Notes: generated by a model from the sequence alone, not told the origin. DNA of 31,776 nt from an uncultured Eggerthellaceae bacterium (GCA_934645125.1 CAKUDT010000003.1:1-31776), one strand, 5' to 3'; shown: positions 16,420 through 26,147, counted from the first letter of the stretch. Numbers and translations: made by a program.

Positions 16420-17175
16420 ATGGCACAAGTAGATTTGAATTGCGATCTAGGCGAAAGTTTCGGCGCATACACCATTGGCCTGGATGACCAAGTTATCCCC
16501 CATGTGACCAGCGCAAACATTGCCTGTGGCGCCCATGCAGGCGACCCAAGCGTCATGCGCAATACCGTGCGCTGCGCCCATGCTGCCGGTGTAGCGATTG
16601 GCGCGCACCCTGGATACCCCGACTTGATGGGATTCGGACGACGTGCGCTGGCAATGAGCCCCCATGACGTATATGCAAGCATTCTGTACCAGGTGGGAGC
16701 GCTTGCCGCCTTCGCAAAAGCGGAGGGCGCGCGGCTGCATCACGTAAAGCCCCATGGTGCGCTCTACAACGCTGCCGCAAAAGATGCCACGCTGGCGCAG
16801 GCGATTGCACAAGCCGTGAAAGACTTTGACGATCAACTCATTTTAGTGGGACTCGCTGGGAGCGAAAGCATCACCGCAGCTCAAAACGTGGGTCTGCGCA
16901 CGGCAAGCGAGTTTTTCGCCGACCGCGCCTATCAGGAAAATGGCGCACTCGTACCACGCACACAAGCGGGCGCTGTTATCACCGATAAGCAAAAAGCCAT
17001 TGAACGCACTCTGCGCGCGGTGAAGGAAGGCGTGGTTGAATCGGAAACCGGCACCGTTATCCCCATCGCTGCAAACACGATCTGCATCCATGGCGACAAC
17101 CCCGCTGCCGTTGCGTTTGCCGCCGAAATCCATGCAGCGCTCGAAGCGGCCGGAGTTGAGGTTCGCGCCTTGTAA
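16420..17175 (+). CDS. pxpA: 5-oxoprolinase subunit PxpA (LamB/YcsF family)
   Basis: The 251-residue product begins VDLNCDLGESFGAY and has the family blocks SANIACGAHAGDP, GAHPGYPDLMGFGRR, HHVKPHGALYN and FADRAYQENGALVPR, then ICIHGDNP near the end. PxpA supplies the metal-independent polysaccharide-deacetylase-like fold subunit of 5-oxoprolinase. Length is normal for the family. It is the last gene of the four-gene operon and lies four bases after the DUF1445 gene. Confidence 0.93.
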   Translation: MAQVDLNCDLGESFGAYTIGLDDQVIPHVTSANIACGAHAGDPSVMRNTVRCAHAAGVAIGAHPGYPDLMGFGRRALAMSPHDVYASILYQVGALAAFAKAEGARLHHVKPHGALYNAAAKDATLAQAIAQAVKDFDDQLILVGLAGSESITAAQNVGLRTASEFFADRAYQENGALVPRTQAGAVITDKQKAIERTLRAVKEGVVESETGTVIPIAANTICIHGDNPAAVAFAAEIHAALEAAGVEVRAL

Positions 17176-17344
17176 TCTAGCCGCCGGCAAACGAGCGGGC
17201 TAAAACGATGACGCGACGCATACTCCGAGTTGCCTCCTTGTTCTTTTTTGTCGTTTGACCATGTTGCCGCCAAGCACCACCCATCACGCACGGCAACATG
17301 AGTTGTGGCAAAATCTTTCTTGGTTTTGCTTCAAAATCCCAGGT

Positions 17345-17378
17345 AAATGCTAGGTTCGTATATACGAACCTAGCATTT
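17345..17378. promoter_or_regulatory. Perfect 34-bp palindrome, operator or terminator
   Basis: Both arms are perfectly complementary over 17 bases, centred between 17361 and 17362 on the core TTCGTATATACGAA, and the right side runs into TTTTC. The lack of a loop and the AT core favour a binding site for a dimeric repressor. The short T-run after it also permits terminator use for the pxp transcript. Confidence 0.6.
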
Positions 17379-17390
17379 TCGCGTTATTTG

Positions 17391-17413
17391 CCCATACTGG
17401 CAGAGTGTATGGG
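17391..17413. promoter_or_regulatory. Hairpin in the leader of the giant surface protein gene
   Basis: CCCATAC (17391-17397) pairs with GTATGGG (17407-17413) around 9 bases. It lies 66 bases before the start codon. No U-run follows, so a transcript leader structure or operator is more likely than a terminator. Confidence 0.35.
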
Positions 17414-17479
17414 TGTATCAATCCGCAAGACTGACTGCAAAGCACCCATGAAAAACCGCACAGGGACGAAGGGAACAGT

Positions 17480-20400
17480 ATGAAGCGACAACGTTTACGC
17501 AATCGCGTGCTGGCACTGCTGCTAGCAACCACCCTGGCAACGGGCCTTATTCCGGCAAGAGCATTGGCAGAAATAAGTCCGCTGGCAGAAGGCCAAAAGG
17601 AACAACTAGAACTTTCCTACTCCCCTTCAGACGAAGATACCGTTGCGCAAATCGCTAAAACCGCACCTTTAGACGCAGGTGTAGTGCTTACAACATCCGA
17701 AGGCGGCGAAGAAGCAGCAGGCAGCAGCGAACCCGAAGCCGCAGCACCCGCAACGGCTGACACGCCGGAAGCAACCGGAGCATCAGCGCAAGAGCTCGGC
17801 GCGAGCGAAAGCGAAGAAGCCGGCGAAGGATTGGGAGCCAACACCGGAGAGGAATCTGTTGAATCCCCTAATCCCTTCAAAGAAGGCATTGAAGCACAGC
17901 GGCTTGCCAACCTGGAGAATTATTACGGCCGTGACCATGATGAGGAATTCAAAGCGAAAGCCTGGAAGACCTCGGTAGGATGCACTGGAAAGAAGCGCTG
18001 GATCGGCAATGTTCGCAACGACGACGGCTTCTTCGCACCAGGCGTCGAAGAACCTCCCCTTAGTTACTCTGGCCCCACTATCTCGGAATACGATGCCGAA
18101 ATTTACGCATACGTTGAAAAGAATTATGAATACACTGTTGACGGCGAAACGCGCGATGTAGTGTTCGTGTACGGCGACTGCGGCTTGTCCTCCGTTGACT
18201 TCTCGCAAATCTTCGATGGATCCTATGATGTCTATATCCCCTTTTATGCGTTCAAAGACACCGATATATCTACCATCACATTCCCGAGTTTTGTTAAAGA
18301 ATTAGGCAGCGAATCGTTTTATTGCTACTTGAGCCAAGGACTGTCCTCAATCCAGTTCGAAACCGATGAGCAAGGTAACGGCATCCAGCGCATTTGCGGC
18401 GGCGCCTTCACGAACAACAAAAACCTGAGCACGCAAGAACAAATTGTTATCCCCCGTTCAATCAAGTACCTTGAAAGCAATGTTTTCAGCGAATACGACG
18501 GCGCTGTTGATGTTCTTATCAAAAATCCCGATGTTCGCTTCGGCGACGAATACACCGATGAAAACGATGTGGATAACCCTTTTCGCGGCGGTGGCACCGT
18601 GTCTGCGTACCGTTTCAAGAGTGATGGCGTAACCCCTTCGGACGCCATGAAGCTTTCGCAACAAGCCGGCGCAGAAAACATCACGTGGAATTGGATTGAT
18701 ACGGCAACTTTACGCGGAACGCTGCTCTTACCTGCGGGGATGACCGTGGACAACGTGCAGATCACCGTTATGCAAGGCGATGAAACCCTGTCGGTAACCC
18801 CCGATGCCGACAAAACGTTCACGTGCGATCGCCTTATAGCGAATACCGAAGCGCAAGTCACCATCAGCGCGGCAGGTTATTACGAAAAAACGTATTTCCG
18901 CATTGCGCAAGACATGACATCCAATATATGGGACATGGGCACTATCGATATTTCCGCTTTCACACCTATTCCCGCCCAGCAAACATTCCCCCTTGACGTG
19001 CGCTACGATACCGGCAGAACCGATTCGCAAGGCAGTCCCGTTCTTGCAGACAACTTTGACTGGAGCAAGTTGTCGTTCAAGCTGTTCCGCAACGGCACTG
19101 AAATTCCTTGCGGCACCCTAAACGGCGACGAAACCATGAGCGGCGACTGGGTCACGCAAAACGGCATGCTCGTGCTATCGGAAGCGCTGGCACAAAGCAA
19201 AGGCGTGCCCGAAAACCTTACGCTGGAAATCACGCGTAGTGGTGCCAAGGGCCCTGCAAACGCCACCGCAACATTCAACGCAGAAACGAATGCATTCGCT
19301 GCAACGTTCGAAAGCTGGGGCACCATTCGCGTTACCACGCAAGGCGAAGCGGGCAGCGAAGACGCGTTCGCAGGACAGGCACGTGTTATCGTATTCGCAG
19401 GAACAACCGATACCGCACGAAAAGTGGCCGATGCCTACACTATCCCCACGCCCACCTCAAGCGAGGGCGGCGGCACCGAAGACGGCGCAAACGAAATCTG
19501 GCAACTGGTAACCGACCAGCTTGAGCCGGGAACGTACACCGTGGTGGCATTCAATGCCGCAGCGCCCAAACCCACGGTGAACAGCCTGCTTGACACGAAG
19601 AGCTGGAGCTTCCCCTTTGCGAAAATGCAGGTAGCCGTGAAAAACGGCAGGCAAGCCGCCGCCGAGCTCACTGTTCCCTCATTCAGCGCAAAAGATCTTT
19701 TGGCAGCGCTGGGCATAAAGTCCATAACACCGCGCGTAAAGAGCGACACGGTGTGCGTGGGCTGCGAGACCATTCTGTCCCTTGATTACGAGCTGACCAG
19801 CGCAAAAGGGGCAACGCTTGTTCTAGAAGGCCTTGATTCCGAGATAGAACGGAGCGTGAGCGTATCCGACGATAACCAATACCCCGACTGGAGCATAACA
19901 TCGGACGGCTTGAGCATTGAGCTTCCCGCCAATAAAACAAGCGGCACGATTTCTGTAGCGTTCAAGCCGAATAAAGAGCAGGTTTATAACATTCCCATCA
20001 CATTCAAAACAAGCACCATGACTGCTCAAGTGAGCAGCTTGTCGTTTGTCGCTTTGGGCGTGCAGCTGAAAATGGACACGAACTTTGTGAGCCAGAGCGG
20101 CAACAGCGCTACCGTGTACGCCCAGCCTGATTCAACGCTTGAGCTTTACGCGAACGAAACGAAGTTGGACCTGCCAGAACAACAAACGAATAACCTGGGG
20201 CGTGCAACAGTTTCCTTCGACCTGCCCTCTGAAGTAACGCAAAACCTGTTATACGGCGATTCGGTGCAAATCAAAGTAGTCGCTTCGTTTTACGGGAACA
20301 GCTACGAATCCTTCGTGAACTGCACGTATCGTCCTTCGGCGGAGCTGTGGACGTTCAAGGTCACCAACGACGGGCAAACGCAAACGCTTGTAGAAGATGG

Positions 20401-23400
20401 CCAGCAACAAGAGTCGTATCTGACTATCCATTACCAGTTCCCGCGCAAGCGCAATGCTTACTGGACGTTTGACATAACAGTCAAAAACGCAGGTCAGGAA
20501 ATCAACGCTAAAGAAAAACTCATGCTTTTCGCAACGCTGGAAGATGGGCGAACCGAAACCGTGGTGCTTACCAAGCAGCCGCAAAGCGACGAGAATTACA
20601 CGCGTTTCGTGGGCGAATACGTGGATGAAGCATACCTTGAGCTTTTGAAGAACCACGATGGTTCTGGCATGTTTAACAACGTGCTGCTTTTTGCAAGCGG
20701 CCTGTTCATTCCCAAGAGCTATAGCATCAGCGCGTATCAGTTGGCGTTCACCGTTGACTTGAATGACGAGGATTACAAAAACCGCCTGGCCCAGCGCGCG
20801 CAAGAAGAAGCTACTAAAAATTACGCGTGGCTTCAGGAATTGCTGTGGTCAAACGATGCCGTTGATAACATGATCAGCGACGACGCGCAACAGATTTGCT
20901 CCGACACGAAAGACGTGCTTGAAGGGCTTGCCGACACGCTGCGGGCAGAAAAAGACAATGAGGAGCTCTCCGAAGAAGATCAAGCCGCGCTGGATGACGC
21001 CATTGCAGAAATCGAAGCGCTCATGCCCAACTTCAACGATCCCACGCGTATGTTCGAAGACATCGATATTGATACCTGGATGCGCACCGTGGAAGCCGAA
21101 CTGTTTGCGGGCGCCTACCCTGAACCCGTATCCTACGCTGCGCCTTCGATAGACGAAATTACGGACTGGTATGGCGACGACACGCAAGCAGCGAAGAACG
21201 CAAAGGACTTCTTCGACGCCGTGGAAACAGCCGTGAGCGCAAACAACGCCGCGACGCAAAGAGCGGCGCGCGCCACGAAAAACGCAGCCGAAAAGACGGG
21301 AAACATGCTTGATGTGGGGTCCCCCAGTGCCGCTGAAACGCCGTCGGCATTGCTTGACAAGAACCTCAAAGAAAAAGGCGAACTGACCGTCAAGCAAAAT
21401 CCCAGCACGCCTGCAGGCGATGCAGAGCTCACCACAACCGATGGCAACTTCACCGTTGACCTGTACGTAAGCGACAAGCAAAAAGCAAGTGGTAAATACT
21501 ACGGTTACACCGCCGTGGTAACCGAGCAGCCGCCCGCAGCGGCACAAGATCAGGAGCCACGCATTACCTCATACACTCCAAGCTTCAAGGATAAATGGCA
21601 ATACTCGCTGGGAGCGTTGAAGGACACCTACGAGTGGGCGCGCCTTACCTCGGCAGGAATGCTTCTTGATTCCCTGGCGGAAAGCGAAGAGGTCGTTGTA
21701 TCCACCTCCCTTTCTGCAACTACGCATACCGCCGCAGGCACCGCGGCTTCGAATGTGGCAAATGCCTCCAAAAAAGTAAGCTTGGCAAAGGATCCCTTGA
21801 AGTTCAAAGTGAACTTGACGAAAACGACCGATGCCGCCAAAGCAGTTGCATCAAGCCAAGAACAAGCAGTAAAAACAAGCGCCAAAAGCAGCTGGTTCTC
21901 GAAAAACCTCAATAACCTGACCTCGTTGCTACCCGTTATAGGCACCGCGCTTAATGCATACGGCACCCAAAAAGCATGCGATTCCTGGTTCAATATCTCC
22001 GATACGCTGGGATTGCTTGACGCCGATATCGAGGACATCAACCGATGGATTCTTTTCTGGAAGCAAAAGAACCCCTGCGAAAGCGAATGCAAGCGCTGCC
22101 TGGATGCCCTTTACGCCGAACGCGACGCCGCCGAAGAGCTCAAGGAAATCTTGCAAGTCGAAGAAGCCCATAGCTATGCCGATGCCCAGTGGAGCATCAT
22201 CAATCTTCACGTGAGTGCGGCAGCGTCGATTCTGTCCATGGGCACGTGCGATCCCTCGTCCGCCGGAGTGCAGAAGTTTGGCCAGGTAGCGGGCAACGTG
22301 GTAGGAAAAGCTGGTCTAGCTGTTGACGTGAGCTCCAATGCAACGCATCTTTACCGCGCGCCGTGGATCGACGTTGCGAACAACAAGTACCTGGAAGCAA
22401 CGGAGTACCGCAAGAGCGTTTGCAAAGAAACCGCAAAGGACAAGGAAGACGACGAAAGCAACGCAACAGGAAGCAGCAGTTCGGGAAGCAACCGAACCGG
22501 GAAAAACGGCAAACACAGCATAGATGCATCGATCATTGTTGACCCATCGGGCACGATATACGAAGCACTGGAGACAAACCCCGTTCAGGGAGCCACGGCA
22601 AGCGTTTGGACGCGCGATAAAAACGCCTCAGGCGATGAACGGGGCACGTTATGGAATGCCGCAGCGTATGAGCAGGTAAACCCGCAGACAACCGGAGCCG
22701 ATGGCGCATTTGCGTGGGACACCTCCACTGGTCAATATCAAGTGCGCGTGGAAAAAGAAGGCTACGAGCAAGCTTCTACCGCATGGCTTCCGGTGCTTCC
22801 CATTCAATCGGGGCTCAAGATAAGTCTGAAGTCCACCGAAGACCCCACCGTGACACATCTCTGGGCCGACCCCGAATACATTGAGATAGCGTTTGACCAG
22901 TACATGAAGGCCGACCCGAACGTTGCGGCAACCATCGATGGCGCGGCAGCAGCGCGCGTGGAGTGGATGGACGTACAGCAAGCTTTCGAAGCGGACGGCT
23001 ACGGAGCGCTCTCGCGCGTACTTCGCGTGTACCCCACCACGCAGCTGAAAGAACACGACACGATAACGTTTGCCCTGCAAGGGACGCAAAACTATGTGGG
23101 TCGCGCGCTGGGCGCTAACAGCACCGACACGTGGACAACACAGGCCATCGTGTACCGCCGTCCCGCTACGTTGGTAACGAATTACGAGAACGCCGTTGTC
23201 ATGCAGGAAAACAGCGCGCACGATACAACTGTGATGGTCTACACCCGCTTCTCCGATGGCACCCCCGCCGGCAATCAAATGATCGTGGCGAATATGGAGT
23301 CGCTTGACATCGCGGCGTTCACACGTGGCGCAAGCGATACGGAAAGCCTGGAGGGCAAGACGCCTATCGCCCTGACAACCGACGAGGAAGGAAAAGCGAC

Positions 23401-24028
23401 GTTTGGGCTTTCAGGCAAACTACCAGGCCTTACCACGCTTACGCTTTCCATTCCCGGCACCACGCTTGCAAAAGAGCTCCCCATACGCGTGACGTCGGAT
23501 GCAGCGCAGCCGGCGCGCCCCGTGGCGATAATCGATGGGCAAGAATTCGGCGCGCTCTCGCCGAAGGAAAACGACGTAACGGTTGCCTGCGGATCCACCC
23601 TTGAGATTACGTGTGCCACCGAAGGTGCAACGATCTACTACACCACCGACAACACCTGTCCCTGCAAGCCCGAAGGCACGCGCATTGAATACACCGACCC
23701 TGTAACAGTGACAAAAGATACAAAATTCCGCATTGCCGCTTACAAGGAAGGCATGTCTTACGACAACTACAGCGAACGGCTGAACTTGACCACAACCGTG
23801 GTCTATGAGCGCGGCGATGTGAGCGGAAACGGCATGGTGAACATTGTGGACGCGCAGATTGCCTACGACATTGCCACAACCGATTTCTACAAGAATCACG
23901 CTGATTACGACCAGCTATTCGAGCGCGCCGATGTTGTGGGAGCAAGTGGCGCACCCGATGGCCAGGTCTACGCCGAAGACGCCTTCGCCATTCAGTACGC
24001 CGCACTCTACGGATGGAATCGCACGTAA
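17480..24028 (+). CDS. Giant secreted multidomain protein with dockerin-like C-terminus
   Basis: The 2182-residue protein starts at ATG 17480 after GAAGGGA and has a signal peptide (basic start, LALLLATTLATGLIPARALA). After an Ala/Glu/Ser-rich stretch (about 75-135), residues about 255-350 look like BspA-type leucine-rich repeats (ISTITFPSFVKELGSESF, QIVIPRSIKYLESNVF). A long middle holds beta-domains and Ala-rich helical stretches (about 1130-1480). Later come a carboxypeptidase-regulatory-like domain (about 1690-1770), an invasin-like beta domain (about 1893-2010), a chitobiase C-terminal-like domain (about 2037-2105, with ATIYYTTDN) and a terminal dockerin-type repeat (about 2109-2180, GDVSGNGMVNIVDAQIAYDI with calcium-ligand spacing). 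No LPXTG motif or membrane anchor is present. Attachment by a cohesin-like partner, or free secretion, is inferred. No enzyme active site was recognised. Confidence 0.85.
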   Translation: MKRQRLRNRVLALLLATTLATGLIPARALAEISPLAEGQKEQLELSYSPSDEDTVAQIAKTAPLDAGVVLTTSEGGEEAAGSSEPEAAAPATADTPEATGASAQELGASESEEAGEGLGANTGEESVESPNPFKEGIEAQRLANLENYYGRDHDEEFKAKAWKTSVGCTGKKRWIGNVRNDDGFFAPGVEEPPLSYSGPTISEYDAEIYAYVEKNYEYTVDGETRDVVFVYGDCGLSSVDFSQIFDGSYDVYIPFYAFKDTDISTITFPSFVKELGSESFYCYLSQGLSSIQFETDEQGNGIQRICGGAFTNNKNLSTQEQIVIPRSIKYLESNVFSEYDGAVDVLIKNPDVRFGDEYTDENDVDNPFRGGGTVSAYRFKSDGVTPSDAMKLSQQAGAENITWNWIDTATLRGTLLLPAGMTVDNVQITVMQGDETLSVTPDADKTFTCDRLIANTEAQVTISAAGYYEKTYFRIAQDMTSNIWDMGTIDISAFTPIPAQQTFPLDVRYDTGRTDSQGSPVLADNFDWSKLSFKLFRNGTEIPCGTLNGDETMSGDWVTQNGMLVLSEALAQSKGVPENLTLEITRSGAKGPANATATFNAETNAFAATFESWGTIRVTTQGEAGSEDAFAGQARVIVFAGTTDTARKVADAYTIPTPTSSEGGGTEDGANEIWQLVTDQLEPGTYTVVAFNAAAPKPTVNSLLDTKSWSFPFAKMQVAVKNGRQAAAELTVPSFSAKDLLAALGIKSITPRVKSDTVCVGCETILSLDYELTSAKGATLVLEGLDSEIERSVSVSDDNQYPDWSITSDGLSIELPANKTSGTISVAFKPNKEQVYNIPITFKTSTMTAQVSSLSFVALGVQLKMDTNFVSQSGNSATVYAQPDSTLELYANETKLDLPEQQTNNLGRATVSFDLPSEVTQNLLYGDSVQIKVVASFYGNSYESFVNCTYRPSAELWTFKVTNDGQTQTLVEDGQQQESYLTIHYQFPRKRNAYWTFDITVKNAGQEINAKEKLMLFATLEDGRTETVVLTKQPQSDENYTRFVGEYVDEAYLELLKNHDGSGMFNNVLLFASGLFIPKSYSISAYQLAFTVDLNDEDYKNRLAQRAQEEATKNYAWLQELLWSNDAVDNMISDDAQQICSDTKDVLEGLADTLRAEKDNEELSEEDQAALDDAIAEIEALMPNFNDPTRMFEDIDIDTWMRTVEAELFAGAYPEPVSYAAPSIDEITDWYGDDTQAAKNAKDFFDAVETAVSANNAATQRAARATKNAAEKTGNMLDVGSPSAAETPSALLDKNLKEKGELTVKQNPSTPAGDAELTTTDGNFTVDLYVSDKQKASGKYYGYTAVVTEQPPAAAQDQEPRITSYTPSFKDKWQYSLGALKDTYEWARLTSAGMLLDSLAESEEVVVSTSLSATTHTAAGTAASNVANASKKVSLAKDPLKFKVNLTKTTDAAKAVASSQEQAVKTSAKSSWFSKNLNNLTSLLPVIGTALNAYGTQKACDSWFNISDTLGLLDADIEDINRWILFWKQKNPCESECKRCLDALYAERDAAEELKEILQVEEAHSYADAQWSIINLHVSAAASILSMGTCDPSSAGVQKFGQVAGNVVGKAGLAVDVSSNATHLYRAPWIDVANNKYLEATEYRKSVCKETAKDKEDDESNATGSSSSGSNRTGKNGKHSIDASIIVDPSGTIYEALETNPVQGATASVWTRDKNASGDERGTLWNAAAYEQVNPQTTGADGAFAWDTSTGQYQVRVEKEGYEQASTAWLPVLPIQSGLKISLKSTEDPTVTHLWADPEYIEIAFDQYMKADPNVAATIDGAAAARVEWMDVQQAFEADGYGALSRVLRVYPTTQLKEHDTITFALQGTQNYVGRALGANSTDTWTTQAIVYRRPATLVTNYENAVVMQENSAHDTTVMVYTRFSDGTPAGNQMIVANMESLDIAAFTRGASDTESLEGKTPIALTTDEEGKATFGLSGKLPGLTTLTLSIPGTTLAKELPIRVTSDAAQPARPVAIIDGQEFGALSPKENDVTVACGSTLEITCATEGATIYYTTDNTCPCKPEGTRIEYTDPVTVTKDTKFRIAAYKEGMSYDNYSERLNLTTTVVYERGDVSGNGMVNIVDAQIAYDIATTDFYKNHADYDQLFERADVVGASGAPDGQVYAEDAFAIQYAALYGWNRT

Positions 24029-24093
24029 AGTCGCATAGGGGATGTGCCGAGCCGCATGAGCCGTACATAGGCTGCGGGGGTCCTAGAAACACG

Positions 24094-24138
24094 AATCCCC
24101 CGGTCAGGGTTGCAAAGAACCATAACCGGGGGATTTTT
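24094..24138 (+). terminator. Terminator of the giant surface protein gene
   Basis: An 11-bp perfect stem AATCCCCCGGT (24094-24104) with ACCGGGGGATT (24125-24135) has a 20-base loop that can itself pair (GGGTT with AACC). TTTTT closes it. It stands between convergent genes, 66 bases after the stop. Confidence 0.88.
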
Positions 24139-24197
24139 GGGCGGCCTTTCAAGGGGGCGCACCAAAAAAGGCGCGCGCCAGACACGTACCAGGTGCG

Positions 24198-25016
24198 CTA
24201 TACGCGATGCAGTGCCTCTACGATGCTACGCTCAACATCCATGGAGAAGCCATCGACCGTTACTTGGCGTTTTCCCGTGGTGCCATCAACGCTGCCGCGA
24301 TCGACAATGAACTGATAGAAGCGCTTCACCTGATCAAACGCAGGAAGCAACGGTTTTCCCACGCACTTCCCCATTGCCTGCACAATGCCATAGGCTCCCC
24401 AGTTGGAAACCGTGGCAACCACCAGGCAGTCAACCGTTACCGAACAAGGATCCAACGACAGCTTCTCCGAGATGAGCTGCGAAACATTTCCCATGCCTAT
24501 TTCGTTGCCGCCATCGCCCACACCAACAGTAGGAATAGCTGTGCGCGTGGCGCGCAAAACAAGCTCGTCCAGCGGCGATGTGCGCGCAGAAATATCCTTG
24601 CCGCGCATATTGCAATACTTCCCATGGCAATTTCTGCCGCAGCGCTCAATGGAGATAATGCCCACAGGGGCCAGCACATCAAGCAGCTCATCGAAATAGC
24701 TCGGCGTGTCACCAGGCAGCACTTCTCGCGTTTCAATTCCCATTGCAGAAAAGAAAGCGCAGGTCGCAGGCTCGGAAACAACAATAGGCGTATACCCCAG
24801 GTCGGCAAGAGCGCGCGCCATAACATACGTACCCGTGGGACCATCGGTTTCAGGGGCGCCGCCCACATCGAAACCGGTAAGCAAAAGCACACTGCCCCGC
24901 GCCCACGACAAGATTTCGCGAGCGGCATTCATGCAGAAATCAAGAGGCAACTGTGAAGTCAAATGCGTCATTCCGCGCGCGGAATACCGCAGAACGATCT
25001 CTTCGATCGATTCCAT
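24198..25016 (-). CDS. DUF4392 protein, D-glutamate cyclase C-terminal-type domain
   Basis: The 272-residue protein starts at ATG 25016 with GAGGAAAAA upstream. It shows the DUF4392 blocks: LLLTGF (45-49), ETDGPTG (56-62), RALADLGY (68-75), IERCGRN (123-129), NMRGKDIS (136-143) and GVGDGGNEIGMG (165-176). In human DGLUCY this domain is fused to a DUF1445 domain and the enzyme converts D-glutamate to 5-oxo-D-proline. Here the DUF1445 partner is in the pxp operon, 7.8 kb away. Together with the D-aminotransferase just upstream, it points to D-glutamate handling. The reaction of the free domain is inferred. Confidence 0.85.
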   Translation of the reverse strand: MESIEEIVLRYSARGMTHLTSQLPLDFCMNAAREILSWARGSVLLLTGFDVGGAPETDGPTGTYVMARALADLGYTPIVVSEPATCAFFSAMGIETREVLPGDTPSYFDELLDVLAPVGIISIERCGRNCHGKYCNMRGKDISARTSPLDELVLRATRTAIPTVGVGDGGNEIGMGNVSQLISEKLSLDPCSVTVDCLVVATVSNWGAYGIVQAMGKCVGKPLLPAFDQVKRFYQFIVDRGSVDGTTGKRQVTVDGFSMDVERSIVEALHRV

Positions 25017-25092
25017 TTTTTCCTCGCTTATTTTGTTATGTCAAGAGAAAACGTAAACGTACGCTTCGGGTCGCTCGATCATGGGGTTCCTA

Positions 25093-25104
25093 GACCCTTG
25101 GGTC
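25093..25104. promoter_or_regulatory. Small palindrome between aminotransferase and cyclase genes
   Basis: GACCC-TT-GGGTC is perfect over 12 bp, and GGGTCGC recurs about 33 bases away (25068). It sits in the 112-base gap upstream of the DUF4392 gene. It may be an operator or a weak processing hairpin; there is no U-run. Confidence 0.25.
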
Positions 25105-25128
25105 GCGAAACCTTTAGACGGCGCAACC

Positions 25129-25983
25129 TTAAAGCGCTGTGGCCTCGGCAAATTCGCGGTTCACTTCCACGCGCAGCGCTTCAGCGATTTCAGGAGCACC
25201 GCCACCGAACGGCTTTCCTTCGAATTCATTCGCGAACCGGCACAGATTTGAAGAGCTGGTCACGATAATCTCTTGTGCGCCGCGCAGCGTGTCCAAATCA
25301 TACGGCTCTTCGTGAACGGGAATACCCAGCTTGTTCGCCGCCTTGATCAGGTGCTTTCGTGCAATACCCGGCAAAATCAAGTTGTCGGTAGGCGCTGTCC
25401 ACAACTCGTTGTTCAAAATGATGGAAACATTGCTGTGCGCACATTCCGTTACGCGATTGCCCATCTCCTTGCGATAGAACACCGTTTCCGCCACACCTTC
25501 GCGCTTAGCTGCTTGCGAGCTCATAACGGCAGGCAGCAGATTCAGCGTTTTAACATTGCAGTGGAAAAAGCGCGTGTCTTGTTCGCTGCGCAGCTTGATG
25601 CGCTCGGTGCCATCGGGCATAACCTGAGGCTTGATCATAATCCACAGATTACCCGGCACATTTTCCTCGTAATCGTGAGAGCGAGGCTTCATGCCACCAC
25701 GCGTGACCTGGTAATACACGAAATGCTCGGGGGAGTCCACTTTCTTCACCAAATCGTTTAGCAAATCGCGCAGCTCATCGCGCGACACAGGAATGTTGAT
25801 ATCGGTCAAACGCGCGCTGTTGAAGAAACGATCCAGGTGCTCCTCCATGGCGAAAATCTTGTAATTGCGGGCAGGACCGGCATCGTACACGCCATCGCCA
25901 AACCAGTGAACGCGGTCGTTCATAGGGATGGTCATTTCTTCAAGCAGGCCATACGTTCCGTTGTAGTAGCCCAGATTCTCCAT
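25129..25983 (-). CDS. Class IV PLP aminotransferase, D-amino acid aminotransferase type
   Basis: Start ATG 25983 follows GAAAGGAAG; the product has 284 residues. The fold-type IV marks are complete: FGDGVYD (28-34), Schiff-base Lys145 in NVKTLNLLPAV, Glu180 in VTECAHSNV, and LPGIARKHLI for phosphate binding. Arg101 and His103 in KPRSH match the carboxylate trap (Arg98/His100) that gives Bacillus D-amino acid aminotransferase its D-specificity, and Lys145 even has the same number. It should interconvert D-alanine and D-glutamate with their keto acids. A branched-chain or aminodeoxychorismate-lyase role is less likely because of the Arg/His pair. It lies between the D-glutamate cyclase-type and symporter genes. 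Confidence 0.88.
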   Translation of the reverse strand: MENLGYYNGTYGLLEEMTIPMNDRVHWFGDGVYDAGPARNYKIFAMEEHLDRFFNSARLTDINIPVSRDELRDLLNDLVKKVDSPEHFVYYQVTRGGMKPRSHDYEENVPGNLWIMIKPQVMPDGTERIKLRSEQDTRFFHCNVKTLNLLPAVMSSQAAKREGVAETVFYRKEMGNRVTECAHSNVSIILNNELWTAPTDNLILPGIARKHLIKAANKLGIPVHEEPYDLDTLRGAQEIIVTSSSNLCRFANEFEGKPFGGGAPEIAEALRVEVNREFAEATAL

Positions 25984-26092
25984 GGTAAAACGCTTCCTTT
26001 CTTCACGCCTTCGCTGGAAAAGACGTGGTCATTCACTCAATTGCCGCTGTACGCCCAAGTTAAACGGCAAGTCAGCAGCTTTCCGCACAAAG

Positions 26093-26119
26093 GGCGGGAG
26101 CAAATTGCGCGCTCCCGCC
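26093..26119 (-). terminator. Possible terminator after the symporter gene
   Basis: GGCGGGAGC (26093-26101) pairs perfectly with GCTCCCGCC (26111-26119) around a 9-base loop. On the minus strand it comes about 30 bases after the symporter stop and is followed by CTTTGT, a poor U-run. It may attenuate rather than stop transcription into the aminotransferase gene. Confidence 0.5.
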
Positions 26120-26147
26120 GCTTGTCCAAAGTCGTTAAATCCGTCTC

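Larger units (their letters stand above)
17176..17479. other. Intergenic region with three dyads between the pxp operon and the giant gene
   Basis: No gene is supported. A 10-bp inverted repeat, CATGTTGCCG (17260-17269) with CGGCAACATG (17291-17300), is followed by the 34-bp palindrome at 17345 and the hairpin at 17391. Together they probably hold the end of the pxp transcript and the promoter/operator of the secreted giant. Confidence 0.5.

Noticed and set aside
15807..16682. 291-codon minus-strand frame over the DUF1445 and pxpA genes
   Set aside because: It is a shadow of two well-conserved plus-strand genes and has no ribosome site.
17345..17378. SOS (LexA) box
   Set aside because: Gram-positive LexA sites have GAAC outside and GTTC inside reading order; this core is the reverse (GTTCG...CGAAC).
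20849..21547. 232-codon minus-strand frame inside the giant gene
   Set aside because: Antisense to the continuous 2182-residue frame; Cys/Gly/Arg-rich nonsense.
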